Source of the DNA: Acidobacteriota bacterium | Lineage (GTDB): Bacteria; Acidobacteriota; Blastocatellia; Pyrinomonadales; Pyrinomonadaceae | NCBI GenBank assembly: GCA_019639115.1 | Contig: JAHBSM010000001.1 | Location: 186,001 to 250,000, forward strand | Direction: 5' to 3' | Length of the DNA stretch: 64,000 nt | In this document: positions 8,107-16,411 of the stretch, one piece after another | Numbering within the stretch: position 1 is the stretch's first letter | Layout of the letters: each line of letters begins with the position of its first letter | Made by a program: the position numbers and the translations under genes | Notes under the pieces: generated by a model | What the model was told of the DNA's origin: nothing | What the model saw: only the letters and a program-made list of their open reading frames with translations | The model's database searches: none

Positions 8107-9498
8107 ATGCATAACGAACGCCTAAGCAAGATATTTGCCTGCACCATTATTGGCCTGTTGTTGCTCGCACCTGTCGAAGCGACGGCACAGACCAGGGTCG
8201 AGCCGCCGAAGAACAAATACAAGATCCAGGACGATATCAAACTCGGCGCAGACGCGGCCCGTGACGTAGAGAAGCAGTTCCCGATCCTGAACGATGCGGA
8301 TGCGACCGCTTATCTCGAACGTGTCGGCCGAAGGCTCGTAGCGTCGATACCGCCACAGTATCGCCAGCCTGCGTTCCAATATCGATTCAAGATAGTGAAT
8401 GCGAGCGATCTCAATGCGTTCGCATTGCCCGGAGGGCCAATGTACGTCAACCGCGGCATGATCGAGAAAGCGCGGAACGAGGGCGAGATGGCCGGCGTCA
8501 TGGCACACGAGATCAGCCACGTCGCGCTCCGCCATGCGACCGCGCAGGCGACAAAGCAAGGCAGCATCGGCAATCAGCTTGGAATGCTCGGGATGATACT
8601 CGGCGGCGCCGTATTGGCCGGAGAGGCGGGCGCGCAGCTTGGAGTTCTGGGAGCGATGGCGTGGATGACGAAATACAGCCGCGCTTACGAGAAACAGGCC
8701 GATACTCTCGGTGCTCAGATCATGGCCGATGCCGGTTATGACCCGCGTGACCTGGCGAATGTGTTCCGGACGATCCAATCGCAGGAACGAGGCGGCGGCG
8801 TGCCGCAGTGGCTCAGCAGCCATCCTGATCCGGGCAATCGTTTCGAAGCGATCACGAAGGAAGCGGAGATGCTGCGTGTATCACCCAACCCTATTCGCAT
8901 GACGGCGGACCTCGAGCGTGTCCAGGCTCGGTTTCGATCGATGCCGCCGGCACGGACGATGGCTGAGATAGAGAAAGGTGCCCAGGCCGGTCAGAATCCG
9001 ACCTCAGGCGGCCGTTACTCGAATAACGTCCCGCTGCCCTCATCGCGTACTCGTGCGTACAGCGGCGTAGATTGGCTGAGAGTCAGCGTTCCGTCCAACT
9101 GGCGCGAATTCACAAGCCAGGATTCGGTACAATTCGCACCCGATGGGGCTTTTGGCGATCAGGGGATCACTCGCGGTGCCTTGCTGGGCGTTACATCCGG
9201 GAGCTCTAATCTGAATCGCGACACGCAGAATTACGTGAATTCAATACTGCAGGGTAACTCTTATTTGCGTCAACGCGGAGGGTATTCGCAGGTCTATCTG
9301 GCCGGCCGCCAGGCCTATTCGGTCACGCTCAGCGGCCGATCGCCGGTAACGGGTGCAACCGAAGTGGTCGTGATCTACACCACCACGCTCCGTAACGGCG
9401 AGATGTTCTATGTGGCGACCGTCGTGCCTGAGAGTGAACAATTCTCCTACGACAATTCGTTCAGGAACATGCTCGCATCCATTCGGATCTATGACTGA
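8107..9498 (+). CDS. Exported M48 family zinc metalloprotease
   Basis: 463 residues with a Sec-type signal peptide (hydrophobic residues about 9-27, ending TATAQ). The zinc-binding HEISH motif sits near residue 135 within VMAHEISHVALRHAT, and the third ligand Glu is in the YEKQADTLG segment about 60 residues later; this arrangement is that of the periplasmic BepA/LoiP-type M48 peptidases. A short hydrophobic stretch follows HExxH. After the peptidase domain there is a Pro/Ser-rich linker and a C-terminal domain of about 150 residues of unknown function, rather than TPR repeats. It probably acts in envelope protein quality control. A GGAGA site lies seven bases before the ATG. Its 3' end overlaps the convergent MFS gene by ten bases. 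Confidence 0.9.
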   Translation: MHNERLSKIFACTIIGLLLLAPVEATAQTRVEPPKNKYKIQDDIKLGADAARDVEKQFPILNDADATAYLERVGRRLVASIPPQYRQPAFQYRFKIVNASDLNAFALPGGPMYVNRGMIEKARNEGEMAGVMAHEISHVALRHATAQATKQGSIGNQLGMLGMILGGAVLAGEAGAQLGVLGAMAWMTKYSRAYEKQADTLGAQIMADAGYDPRDLANVFRTIQSQERGGGVPQWLSSHPDPGNRFEAITKEAEMLRVSPNPIRMTADLERVQARFRSMPPARTMAEIEKGAQAGQNPTSGGRYSNNVPLPSSRTRAYSGVDWLRVSVPSNWREFTSQDSVQFAPDGAFGDQGITRGALLGVTSGSSNLNRDTQNYVNSILQGNSYLRQRGGYSQVYLAGRQAYSVTLSGRSPVTGATEVVVIYTTTLRNGEMFYVATVVPESEQFSYDNSFRNMLASIRIYD

Positions 9499-10730
9499 GC
9501 CTCGGCCGGCTGAGGCCTGATGCTCAAGAGCATAAGCATTGCCGCGATCGAGATGGCCGCGCTTGTAAGGAACGCAACGGCTGCTCCCCATTCATAGAGA
9601 GCTCCGAAAAGAAGCGACGCGGGGAATACCGTGATCCCGAACGCGAGGTTGTACAGCCCGTAGGCGGTGCCTCGCCGGTCTGACGGTACAAGGTCAGCAA
9701 CGAACGCTTTCTCGACGCCTTCGGTCAGCCCGAAATAGGAACCGTAGATGATGAACAGCGCCCACGCATGCCACTCCGCCGAAGCGACAGCAAATCCCGC
9801 ATAAACGAATGCATACACGAACCAACCGCAGATTATCAACGGTTTGCGGCCGAACCTGTCGGAGAGTCCCCCGCCTAGCAGCGAGAATACCACCTTGCTT
9901 ATATGCAACGTCATCCACAGCAGCGGGAGCACGACGGGCGCGATCCCGAGCTGTGCGGCTCTGAGTATCAGAAAGGCGTCGGTCGAATTGGAAAGTGTAA
10001 AAAGCCCGATAACGAAAAGGAAACGCTTGAAATTCCCGTCGAATCCTTTTAGCGAGAATCGGATCGCTTTGCCATCCGGTTGATGGTGATGATCCGGCTG
10101 TTCCTTTACGCCGAAAGCGATGACGAACAGACCCAATAGAACGGGTACCGACGCGTACAAGAATACGCTCTGATACTCACCGACCGTAGGAGCGTCAGGG
10201 TCGGCCGCAAAATACATAAGCAGGAGGACCGCTGCCATAGGACCGATCACGGCACCAAGGTGATCGGCCGCCCGGTTGAATCCGAAAGCGAACCCGCGTT
10301 CCTTGACCGGAACGCTGTCTGCTATCAGAGCATCCCGCGGCGCACCTCGAATGCCCTTTCCCGTTCTATCGATCATCCTAACCGCCAGCACCTGCGGCCA
10401 ACTGCTCACAAAGGCCAGGAAAGGCCGCGTCACGGCGGCAAGAGAATATCCAAGAAACACCGGGAGCTTTCGAGTGCGGAAGCGATCGCTGAGATAGCCG
10501 GCGAATAGTTTCAGGATACTCGCCAGCGACTCGGCCACGCCCTCGATGACACCGATCGCAAATGGGGAGGCGCCCAGACTCAGAGCGAGGAACGCGGGCA
10601 GCAGCGGATAGATGATCTCGCTCGACGTATCGTTGAGGAGACTGACAAGGCTGACGGCGAGAACGTTTCGCGGTAGGCGGAGATACCTGCCAAACGTTCC
10701 CTGGGTCTTTCCGCCGGAGCTTTCGGCCAT
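9489..10730 (-). CDS. MFS transporter
   Basis: 413 residues and about 12 membrane helices. The first cytoplasmic loop carries GYLSDRFRTRK, a variant of the MFS motif A, and the second half repeats it as GGLSDRFGRKPLI. The segment DRTGKGIRGAPRDALIADS between helices 4 and 5 is characteristic of a subgroup of uncharacterised MFS permeases found in many environmental bacteria. Substrate cannot be predicted. The next gene upstream on the same strand (10742-10993) ends only 11 bases before it, so yacG, the small membrane protein and this transporter probably form an operon. Confidence 0.9.
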   Translation of the reverse strand: MAESSGGKTQGTFGRYLRLPRNVLAVSLVSLLNDTSSEIIYPLLPAFLALSLGASPFAIGVIEGVAESLASILKLFAGYLSDRFRTRKLPVFLGYSLAAVTRPFLAFVSSWPQVLAVRMIDRTGKGIRGAPRDALIADSVPVKERGFAFGFNRAADHLGAVIGPMAAVLLLMYFAADPDAPTVGEYQSVFLYASVPVLLGLFVIAFGVKEQPDHHHQPDGKAIRFSLKGFDGNFKRFLFVIGLFTLSNSTDAFLILRAAQLGIAPVVLPLLWMTLHISKVVFSLLGGGLSDRFGRKPLIICGWFVYAFVYAGFAVASAEWHAWALFIIYGSYFGLTEGVEKAFVADLVPSDRRGTAYGLYNLAFGITVFPASLLFGALYEWGAAVAFLTSAAISIAAMLMLLSIRPQPAEAQS

Positions 10731-10741
10731 TATTTGTCTAA

Positions 10742-10993
10742 TTAGCGCCGGTTCGCGGGCGGCGATTGCGGACGAGGCGACTTGGATGTACCCATCAACA
10801 TAAAACAGGTGCCGCCTGCACCGGCGACCGTGAGGATCACTCCGAGTATGATCGCGCGGAAGACAAGCTTGACCGATCTGCGCATTATCTTGAACACGAT
10901 AAAGCCAATGGCAGCCAGGATCAGAAAGAACGCGACACCGATGAAAACACCTATCGGCCCGGCGACCGGATTTGCGTCAAACATCATCACCAT
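10742..10993 (-). CDS. Small two-helix membrane protein of unknown function
   Basis: 83 residues. Two hydrophobic segments (about residues 14-34 and 45-64) flank a short basic loop (KIMRRSVK), followed by a Pro/Ser-rich polar tail; an N-out or N-in hairpin topology is likely. No family recognised. Its ATG overlaps the yacG stop codon (ATGGTGA), a sign of translational coupling. A downstream ATG pair two codons in could also be used. Confidence 0.75.
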   Translation of the reverse strand: MVMMFDANPVAGPIGVFIGVAFFLILAAIGFIVFKIMRRSVKLVFRAIILGVILTVAGAGGTCFMLMGTSKSPRPQSPPANRR

Positions 10994-11190
10994 CGATTTT
11001 CGGCCTCCAGCGAATGTTCGATCTGCGCGATATCGGACTCGGTGAGTTCCGACTCGTCGGTCGGCAGCTTGTACTCCTCGTCAGCCCATGCTCCCAGATC
11101 GAGCAATTTACATCTTTCGGAGCAAAAAGGCCGAAATTCGTTATTTTCGTATTCAGACAACTTTCCGCAATTCGGACACTTTACGAGCAT
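10987..11190 (-). CDS. yacG: DNA gyrase inhibitor YacG-type zinc-binding protein
   Basis: 67 residues, the usual length. Zinc ligands C5, C8, C23 and C27 occur as CPNC and CSERC, followed by the invariant KLLDLGAW signature; the C-terminal tail is acidic as in the family. E. coli YacG binds GyrB and blocks DNA binding by gyrase. In many bacteria yacG follows coaE, but here it heads an operon with a small membrane protein and an MFS transporter. A 20-bp palindrome lies just upstream. Confidence 0.9.
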   Translation of the reverse strand: MLVKCPNCGKLSEYENNEFRPFCSERCKLLDLGAWADEEYKLPTDESELTESDIAQIEHSLEAENRW

Positions 11191-11207
11191 AGAACTATGA
11201 GTTCGAG

Positions 11208-11227
11208 GTTATCATATCGATGATAAC
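11208..11227. promoter_or_regulatory. 20-bp palindrome between yacG and a divergent gene
   Basis: Perfect 8-bp arms GTTATCAT and ATGATAAC around the 4-base centre ATCG. It lies 18 bases before the yacG ATG and 85 bases before the divergent gene at 11312. On the minus strand the palindrome contains TATGAT, a fair -10, with TTGCTC 16 bases further up, so a repressor bound here would cover the yacG promoter. The regulator is not known. Confidence 0.45.
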
Positions 11228-11311
11228 GGAACGAGCAATGGGCCCTCGTTCGACAACATTCAAAGAACATACTCAGCGAGGACTTCGTATCCAAGCCGGA
11301 GGAAGAACGCC

Positions 11312-12289
11312 ATGCCAGACTACCGTAAGACCCTCGAACGCCTACAAAAAATGGCGACCGACGGCATCGATGAGATCGACTCAAAGCTAGGGCTGAAGGA
11401 GAAGATCGAGGATGGAGCCAAAGCTGTTGCAGATGCGGCGAGGTCAGGCACGGACTACCTGCGTACCGAGGCCGAGCGAACCGAAATTGGCCGCAAGGCG
11501 GCCAAAGTAGCCGAGGATGTATTTGAGACAGCGGGAGACGCGGCGCGCGCCGCGTGGTCCGTTAGCGAACCCGTACGTTCGACTGCGGCCCAGGCCGGTG
11601 CCGCAGCGAGCAATGCGGCCGCACAGGCTGCAGGACAAGCTGCTGACGCGGTGAGCGATACGGCTGACGCCGTAGGGACCGGCGCCAGACGCGTGGCTTC
11701 AGTCGTCGGATTTGGAGCGAGCGTAGCATCGGTTGCCGATTCCGCGCGTCGGGCGGGCAGCAAAGCAGGAGAATGGGTCAAGGAAGATCCGGCAAGAGCA
11801 GCCGTGACCGGAGCCGCGATGGCGATCGGGGCCGGGCTTGGCGTGGTCGTGAGCGGATTGAGCACGCATTGGCTGATGAACTCTGCCATACCGGCCTGGA
11901 CCGTTAAGCAGCTCGCGGACAATTTCGACGGCTACCTGCGTCGGCGAGAAGAACTGATCGACGCGGGCCAACTGAGCGAGGCCGATGCTGAGCGGATCGC
12001 TTTCGAACGCGATATCGCCAAGCGGGTCGGTGCTCCGCTGCTCGGTGCATTCGCATTCGCTTCGGGTGCGGTCATGTTGACCAACATTTTTGCCGCGGCC
12101 GACGTGACCGGTTTTCCGGTCGGAACCATCATCGGGGGTCAGCCGCTGCTCGAAGGCATATGGTTCTTTGCCAATGGGATGATCTGCTTCAAGACGAGCT
12201 ACGATTTCTTTATGATCGCCCTCGACGGAGACGAAGACGTGGAGTCGATGGTCGCAGAGATCAGGGGACTGCTTCCGTCGCCTGCGTGA
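11312..12289 (+). CDS. Unknown protein with Ala-rich amphipathic helices and C-terminal membrane segments
   Basis: 325 residues, no recognised family. Residues about 25-160 are very Ala-rich with regularly spaced charged residues (repeats such as AAKVAED, AGDAARAAW, AAQAAGQAADAV), which predicts long amphipathic helices like those of apolipoprotein- or YtxH-like proteins. A hydrophobic segment (about 165-188, TGAAMAIGAGLGVVVSGL) follows, then a charged helical region (YLRRREELIDAGQLSEADAE) and two more hydrophobic stretches near 245-265 and 275-305. It may be a membrane-anchored stress protein. The gene stands alone, convergent with the M50 protease gene. Confidence 0.78.
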   Translation: MPDYRKTLERLQKMATDGIDEIDSKLGLKEKIEDGAKAVADAARSGTDYLRTEAERTEIGRKAAKVAEDVFETAGDAARAAWSVSEPVRSTAAQAGAAASNAAAQAAGQAADAVSDTADAVGTGARRVASVVGFGASVASVADSARRAGSKAGEWVKEDPARAAVTGAAMAIGAGLGVVVSGLSTHWLMNSAIPAWTVKQLADNFDGYLRRREELIDAGQLSEADAERIAFERDIAKRVGAPLLGAFAFASGAVMLTNIFAAADVTGFPVGTIIGGQPLLEGIWFFANGMICFKTSYDFFMIALDGDEDVESMVAEIRGLLPSPA

Positions 12290-12304
12290 TCTGCACCCGC
12301 CTTG

Positions 12305-13324
12305 TCAGTTTATCTTGACAGGGAAAGGCGTGAAACACAGCGCAAAGATCAAAAGAGTAACAACGGCGACCACACGGCGCCCAGTGTCTAGCGGTGTCTG
12401 ATCCCACGGTTCCGGGTGACGCACCCGCATCATTATCGCCAGGATCAGTGCTATCAAAAACCCGCTGGGAGAACTGAAATACACGGCCCCCAAAACGGAC
12501 AGCGAAGCCATTACGACAAAAGCTATCCGCCCCGTATAACGGTGAACTCTCTCTCCAAAAACCGCAAAGATGGCGTGCCCGCCATCGAGCTGACCCGACG
12601 GTATCAAGTTCAACGCCGTCACCAGCAGCCCCACCCACGCAGCGAAATAGAAGGCGTTCCCGATCCCGTATTGAAGATCGACACCGAACGCATATGCGAT
12701 CGCCCTCATCAACAGCGGATCGGAAAAGGTCAAGACGCTCCCGCCCGCGATCTGATCCGGCGTTGCTGACTCCATCGTCGCCACTCCGATGACAGCGATA
12801 GGTATCAGGGCTATGAAGCCCGCGATAGGACCTGCCACTCCGATATCGAAAACGGCCTTTCGAGAAGGTATGGGCGACAAGATCTTGATGAACGCACCAA
12901 ACGTACCTGCCGGGCCGACCATCGGCGGCGTCGGGATAAAGAACGGCAGCGTCGCATCGACCTTGTAACGCCGACAAGCGACGTAATGTCCCATTTCGTG
13001 GCAGATCAGGATAAATAAAAGTGAAAGCGAAAAGCTGAGGCCATACCGCAATAATTCCGAGTCAGAGAACATCAGCCTGATCGCTTCGCCGATCATTAGA
13101 GAATAGCGGACCGGCAGCGAGAATATCAGGTCAACGAACTCGGTTGCGGTTCTGGGGTCATCTGTAGGAAAGGTGTCGATCCTACCAAAAGGAAAGAGCA
13201 CGCCTGCGATCGTCGCCGTGCAAAATGTGATCAGGAGAAGGCCAATGTGACGCAGCCAAGCTCCTATACTTGGACGTATCACCGTCCGGTGAGAGTAAAG
13301 GTCGATCGACTCCTGTTCGGTCAT
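12305..13324 (-). CDS. M50 family membrane metalloprotease (site-2 protease)
   Basis: 339 residues with 6-8 hydrophobic segments. The HEMGH zinc motif is at residues 109-113 inside a membrane helix, and the third ligand is in GQLDGGHAIFAVFG, the NPDG-like LDGGH motif of S2P proteases. No PDZ domain is present; the long insertion between helices and the PTPPMVGPAGTFGAFI segment match the plant EGY/bacterial S2P-like subgroup. Such proteases cleave transmembrane anchors of regulators. An ORF of about 240 residues in another frame over the same DNA is a shadow. It follows HU on the same strand with a gap of about 100 bases. Confidence 0.9.
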   Translation of the reverse strand: MTEQESIDLYSHRTVIRPSIGAWLRHIGLLLITFCTATIAGVLFPFGRIDTFPTDDPRTATEFVDLIFSLPVRYSLMIGEAIRLMFSDSELLRYGLSFSLSLLFILICHEMGHYVACRRYKVDATLPFFIPTPPMVGPAGTFGAFIKILSPIPSRKAVFDIGVAGPIAGFIALIPIAVIGVATMESATPDQIAGGSVLTFSDPLLMRAIAYAFGVDLQYGIGNAFYFAAWVGLLVTALNLIPSGQLDGGHAIFAVFGERVHRYTGRIAFVVMASLSVLGAVYFSSPSGFLIALILAIMMRVRHPEPWDQTPLDTGRRVVAVVTLLIFALCFTPFPVKIN

Positions 13325-13428
13325 ACGGACTAGCGCGCGGACTAGCTTGCGGAACTGATCGGAGGCCTGGCAGGCGGAGGCGCTATGCCTCCAAACAACG
13401 GCGGGATCGTTCGGTCAGGTCAGGTCGA

Positions 13429-13704
13429 TCAGGCGACAGCCTTGGCCGACAGCTCTTTGCCAGGTTTGAATCTGATGGTCTTGCCGGCCGGGATCGGGAC
13501 CTCCTTCCCTGTCCGAGGGTTTCGCCCGATGCCTCGCTTACGCGGTTTGACAATAAATACTCCAAAGCCACGCAACTCGATCCTGTTACCAGCCGCCAAT
13601 GCCTCTTTCATCGCTTCAAAAAGCGAATCAACTACTTGCTCCGCTTTCTGTTTCGGCACACCGGTGCGTTCAGCAACCAGGTTGACGATGTCTAGCTTGA
13701 TCAT
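13429..13704 (-). CDS. HU/IHF family DNA-binding protein
   Basis: 91 residues from the ATG at 13702-13704, chosen because a near-perfect GGAGGAGGAAATA site precedes it. The family pattern is complete: N-terminal helices (MIKLDIVNLVAERTGV), the saddle strand RIELRGFGVFIV, and the DNA-intercalating arm RKRGIGRNPRTGKEVPIPAGKTIRFKPGKEL with the RNPRTG tip. It is a nucleoid architectural protein; whether it is the HU, IHF-alpha or another paralogue cannot be said. A strong sigma70 promoter lies upstream. Confidence 0.95.
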   Translation of the reverse strand: MIKLDIVNLVAERTGVPKQKAEQVVDSLFEAMKEALAAGNRIELRGFGVFIVKPRKRGIGRNPRTGKEVPIPAGKTIRFKPGKELSAKAVA

Positions 13705-13766
13705 TATTTCCTCCTCCAAAAGATAGGAAAACGTAGGAGCAGCAACCGAGACAATAACGCTTCTGA

Positions 13767-13795
13767 ATGATAGTCCCGCCTGTGTGCCGTGTCAA
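13767..13795 (-). promoter_or_regulatory. Sigma70 promoter of the HU-family gene
   Basis: On the minus strand, TTGACA (13790-13795, perfect consensus) and TATCAT (13767-13772, five of six) are separated by exactly 17 bases. The predicted start near 13760 gives a leader of about 55 bases ending in the strong Shine-Dalgarno sequence. Confidence 0.8.
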
Positions 13796-13955
13796 GGATT
13801 TTGCCGTTAAATTATGAAATAAAAACACTTGCTGAGTTCGGCGATCGTTTGCCGCCGCCCGCGGCCCGGCATCTGTATCTTTGCCGACACGAAAGCGAAT
13901 GATAGAATCTCACCTATATCATCGACAGCTGGATCTGACCAGGGAGAGGGGAACT

Positions 13956-14780
13956 ATGCGTTGGAGAGACCAGAGGCAAAGCACGAATGTTGAGGATCGC
14001 CGAGGAATGGGCGGCCCAATGATGATCGGAGGCGGCGGCCTTGGTGTGATCGTTTTGGCGATAGCTGTATTCCTGTGCGGAGGCGATCCGAGCCAGTTTC
14101 TCCAGAATCTGCCTTCGGAGCAGCCAGTGTCTGCGCCCGGACAGGCGGCAAACAAGCCAACTACGCAGGATGAGCAGCGACAGTTCGTCGGTGCCGTGAT
14201 GGGCAGCCTCGAGGACTATTGGAGGACATCACTTTCTCAAAAGGGCGGCGTTGGATATAAGGATCCAAAACTTGTCCTCTTCACGCGACAGATACAGTCG
14301 GCCTGTGGTTATGCGAGCGCCGCCACGGGGCCGTTCTATTGTCCCGGCGACTACAGGCTATATCTTGATTTCGCGTTCTTCGATGAATTGAAGCGGGAGT
14401 TCAAGGCTCCGGGTGATTTTGCCCAAGCCTATGTCATCGCGCACGAATTCGGTCATCACATTCAGAACCTCGAAGGCACTATGCGTCGGGTCCAGAATGC
14501 GGGAAACAGCAATCGGCTGTCGGTCGCTGTCGAACTCCAGGCCGACTGTTACGCCGGGCTTTGGGCTAATTATGCTCAGCAAAAGGGCCTGGTCGAAGCC
14601 GGTGATGTAGAAGAGGCCGTAAGGGCTGCCGGAGCCGTCGGCGACGATATGATACAACGCCGCACTCAAGGCTATGTTGTGCCCGATTCCTTCACGCACG
14701 GTTCGGCGCAGCAGCGTATGCAGTACTTCGCTATTGGATTCAAGACGGGGAACATGGCCGAATGCCGAACTCTGCGCTAA
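13956..14780 (+). CDS. YpfJ-family putative neutral zinc metallopeptidase
   Basis: 274 residues from the ATG at 13956, which has an AGAGGGGAA site; the longer frame from 13881 lacks one. The N-terminus MRWRDQRQSTNVEDRRG is typical of the family, followed by a single membrane anchor (about residues 22-43) and a linker. The peptidase domain has AYVIAHEFGHHIQNLEG (HEFGH zinc motif) and ELQADCYAG, which carries the third ligand, then the conserved SFTHGSAQQRMQYFAIGF near the end. These proteins are membrane-anchored with the catalytic domain outside; physiological substrates are unknown. Confidence 0.9.
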   Translation: MRWRDQRQSTNVEDRRGMGGPMMIGGGGLGVIVLAIAVFLCGGDPSQFLQNLPSEQPVSAPGQAANKPTTQDEQRQFVGAVMGSLEDYWRTSLSQKGGVGYKDPKLVLFTRQIQSACGYASAATGPFYCPGDYRLYLDFAFFDELKREFKAPGDFAQAYVIAHEFGHHIQNLEGTMRRVQNAGNSNRLSVAVELQADCYAGLWANYAQQKGLVEAGDVEEAVRAAGAVGDDMIQRRTQGYVVPDSFTHGSAQQRMQYFAIGFKTGNMAECRTLR

Positions 14781-14784
14781 CGTA

Positions 14785-15324
14785 TCAAAGCGTCGCAGGC
14801 TCGAACGGTCGCCCGAACCGCTCTTGATAGATCCAACCCAAAACCCTCGCTTCGGCGGTAAACAGAGTTTCGAGCCAGCAGCTTGTCAGATAAATGCGGC
14901 GCTCGGCCGCCGACGGCAGCCGCTCCGCCTTTTTTACGGCAAGCGCCTCGATATCCTGATCGAGTCCGTAGGCTGCGGTCATCTCGGTCCGTGTTTCGCG
15001 AGCGGCGCCTAGAGCCTCGAGGACATTCGTGATCCAGATCTGCAATCCGGCCTCTTCATTGTTCTCGGCCACGGCCTGCGCCAGACCGATCGCAAATCGG
15101 GCCTCCGCATTCTCGAACGGATAGATCGGCACACCCTCGGCGGCATCGTCCTCTTGCTTCCACCTAAAGAGCTCTTCCGAGTTCGTATGCCGGATACGGG
15201 CTGTTCGCTCGTCGTAATTGAGGAACCACTCGATCACGTCAGCGAGCGAGGCATTATCGATATTGCCGTCTGCCTGATATCTCAACGCAGGCGGTGAATC
15301 GTTGGGTGCGGGACCGGTTGACAT
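14785..15324 (-). CDS. Hypothetical protein
   Basis: 179 residues, acidic and predicted helical, without signal peptide or membrane segments. No family recognised. Tryptophans and aromatic residues are well distributed (VIEWFLNYDERTARI, GLQIWITNVLEAL, YLTSCWLETLFTAEARVLGWIYQERFG), which argues for a real globular protein. It ends four bases from the convergent metallopeptidase and its start region overlaps the promoter of the divergent channel gene; an internal start would remove that overlap. Confidence 0.62.
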   Translation of the reverse strand: MSTGPAPNDSPPALRYQADGNIDNASLADVIEWFLNYDERTARIRHTNSEELFRWKQEDDAAEGVPIYPFENAEARFAIGLAQAVAENNEEAGLQIWITNVLEALGAARETRTEMTAAYGLDQDIEALAVKKAERLPSAAERRIYLTSCWLETLFTAEARVLGWIYQERFGRPFEPATL

Positions 15325-15366
15325 GACAACATTTCACCATCGAGCTCTTCCGCGGGCAAGGAGACG

Positions 15367-15396
15367 TTTACATTTATCGAAATCGACCGATATAAT
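15367..15396 (+). promoter_or_regulatory. Strong sigma70 promoter of the Kir-type channel gene
   Basis: TTTACA (15367-15372) and TATAAT (15391-15396) with an 18-base spacer. The -10 ends only ten bases before the ATG at 15407, so the transcript has almost no leader. No Shine-Dalgarno sequence is present. Confidence 0.75.
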
Positions 15397-15406
15397 CTTG
15401 CTCGAC

Positions 15407-16393
15407 ATGGCCGAGGACACGCTGGAAACTTCGCTTGATGCGTCACGCTTTGACGATGACGAGGACGATCGCGACCTCGGGTTCGGCGGAGTGGTCGCCG
15501 ACCGCAGCCGGCAAAGATTCTTGAACCCCGACGGCACATTTAACGTGAGGCGTACCGGAGTATCGGTTGCGACCTCGCTCAATCTGTACCACACGCTGCT
15601 GTCGATGTCGTGGCGCAAGTTCCTGCTATTGACCTTGCTCTTGTATTTCGTCAGCAACATAGTATTCGGGTTGATGTACGCATCGTTCGGCGTCGAGGGC
15701 CTCGTGGACACGTCCGCTGAGCCGACCACCAATCTGTTCATCCGCGGATTTTTCTTCAGCGTCCAAACGTTCGCGACCATCGGCTACGGGACGATCCATC
15801 CCGTGGGCATCGTTCCAAATCTGCTGGTTACGATCGAGTCGTACTACAGCTTGCTGGCTAACGCACTGATCACGGGCGTCGTCTTCGCACGGTTCGCCAG
15901 GCCGACGGCTAGAATAATATTCAGCAAAGTTGCCGTTATCGGGCCATACAAGGGAAACATGCAGGGACTGATGTTCCGCCTGGTCAATGGCCGCAGCAAT
16001 CAGCTGATCGAGGTCGAGGCAAAAGTGATGTTTGCCCGCTGGGTCGATGAGGACGGGCGTCGCGTACGCAAGTTCGACCTGCTCGACCTCGAACGTCACA
16101 AGGTCTCTTTCTTTCCACTTGCGTGGACCGTTGTGCATCCCATCGACGAGGATTCGCCGCTTCGCGGGCTCTCGTCCGCGGATCTTGAGGTACGCGACGG
16201 AGAGATACTTATACTGCTGACGGCTATCGATGAGACATTTGCCCAGGCGGTGCATCAGCGCACGTCCTACAAACCAAGCGAGATCAAATGCGGATATCGT
16301 TTCGTAAATCTGTATAATGTCGTTACCGACGACGAGCCGATATCGATCGATATCCGAAAGCTTTCAGAGGTCGAAACGGCACTGCGAGACTGA
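15407..16393 (+). CDS. Inward-rectifier type (KirBac-like) potassium channel
   Basis: 328 residues from the ATG at 15407; the frame is open to 15302, but the promoter at 15367-15396 rules out an earlier start. Two membrane helices (about residues 70-90 and 135-160) flank a pore loop with the K+ selectivity filter TIGYG (about residues 124-128). The C-terminal ~170 residues form the Kir cytoplasmic immunoglobulin-like domain (MQGLMFRLVNGRSNQLIEVEAKV, then TWTVVHPIDEDSPLRGLS), as in KirBac1.1. It conducts K+ across the inner membrane. The N-terminal tail is acidic, unlike the basic slide helix usually seen. Confidence 0.92.
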   Translation: MAEDTLETSLDASRFDDDEDDRDLGFGGVVADRSRQRFLNPDGTFNVRRTGVSVATSLNLYHTLLSMSWRKFLLLTLLLYFVSNIVFGLMYASFGVEGLVDTSAEPTTNLFIRGFFFSVQTFATIGYGTIHPVGIVPNLLVTIESYYSLLANALITGVVFARFARPTARIIFSKVAVIGPYKGNMQGLMFRLVNGRSNQLIEVEAKVMFARWVDEDGRRVRKFDLLDLERHKVSFFPLAWTVVHPIDEDSPLRGLSSADLEVRDGEILILLTAIDETFAQAVHQRTSYKPSEIKCGYRFVNLYNVVTDDEPISIDIRKLSEVETALRD

Positions 16394-16411
16394 ACAAAGG
16401 AGAAAATACTA

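Noticed and set aside
8122..8823. Minus-strand 233-residue frame inside the M48 protease gene
   Set aside because: The plus-strand protease motifs and signal peptide are clear; this is an antisense shadow.
12261..12977. Second minus-strand frame over the M50 protease gene
   Set aside because: Overlaps the protease in a different frame; no hydrophobic or domain pattern.
13375..13391. GGAGGC-loop-GCCTCC hairpin after the HU gene
   Set aside because: Six-bp stem without a following U-tract; too weak to call a terminator.
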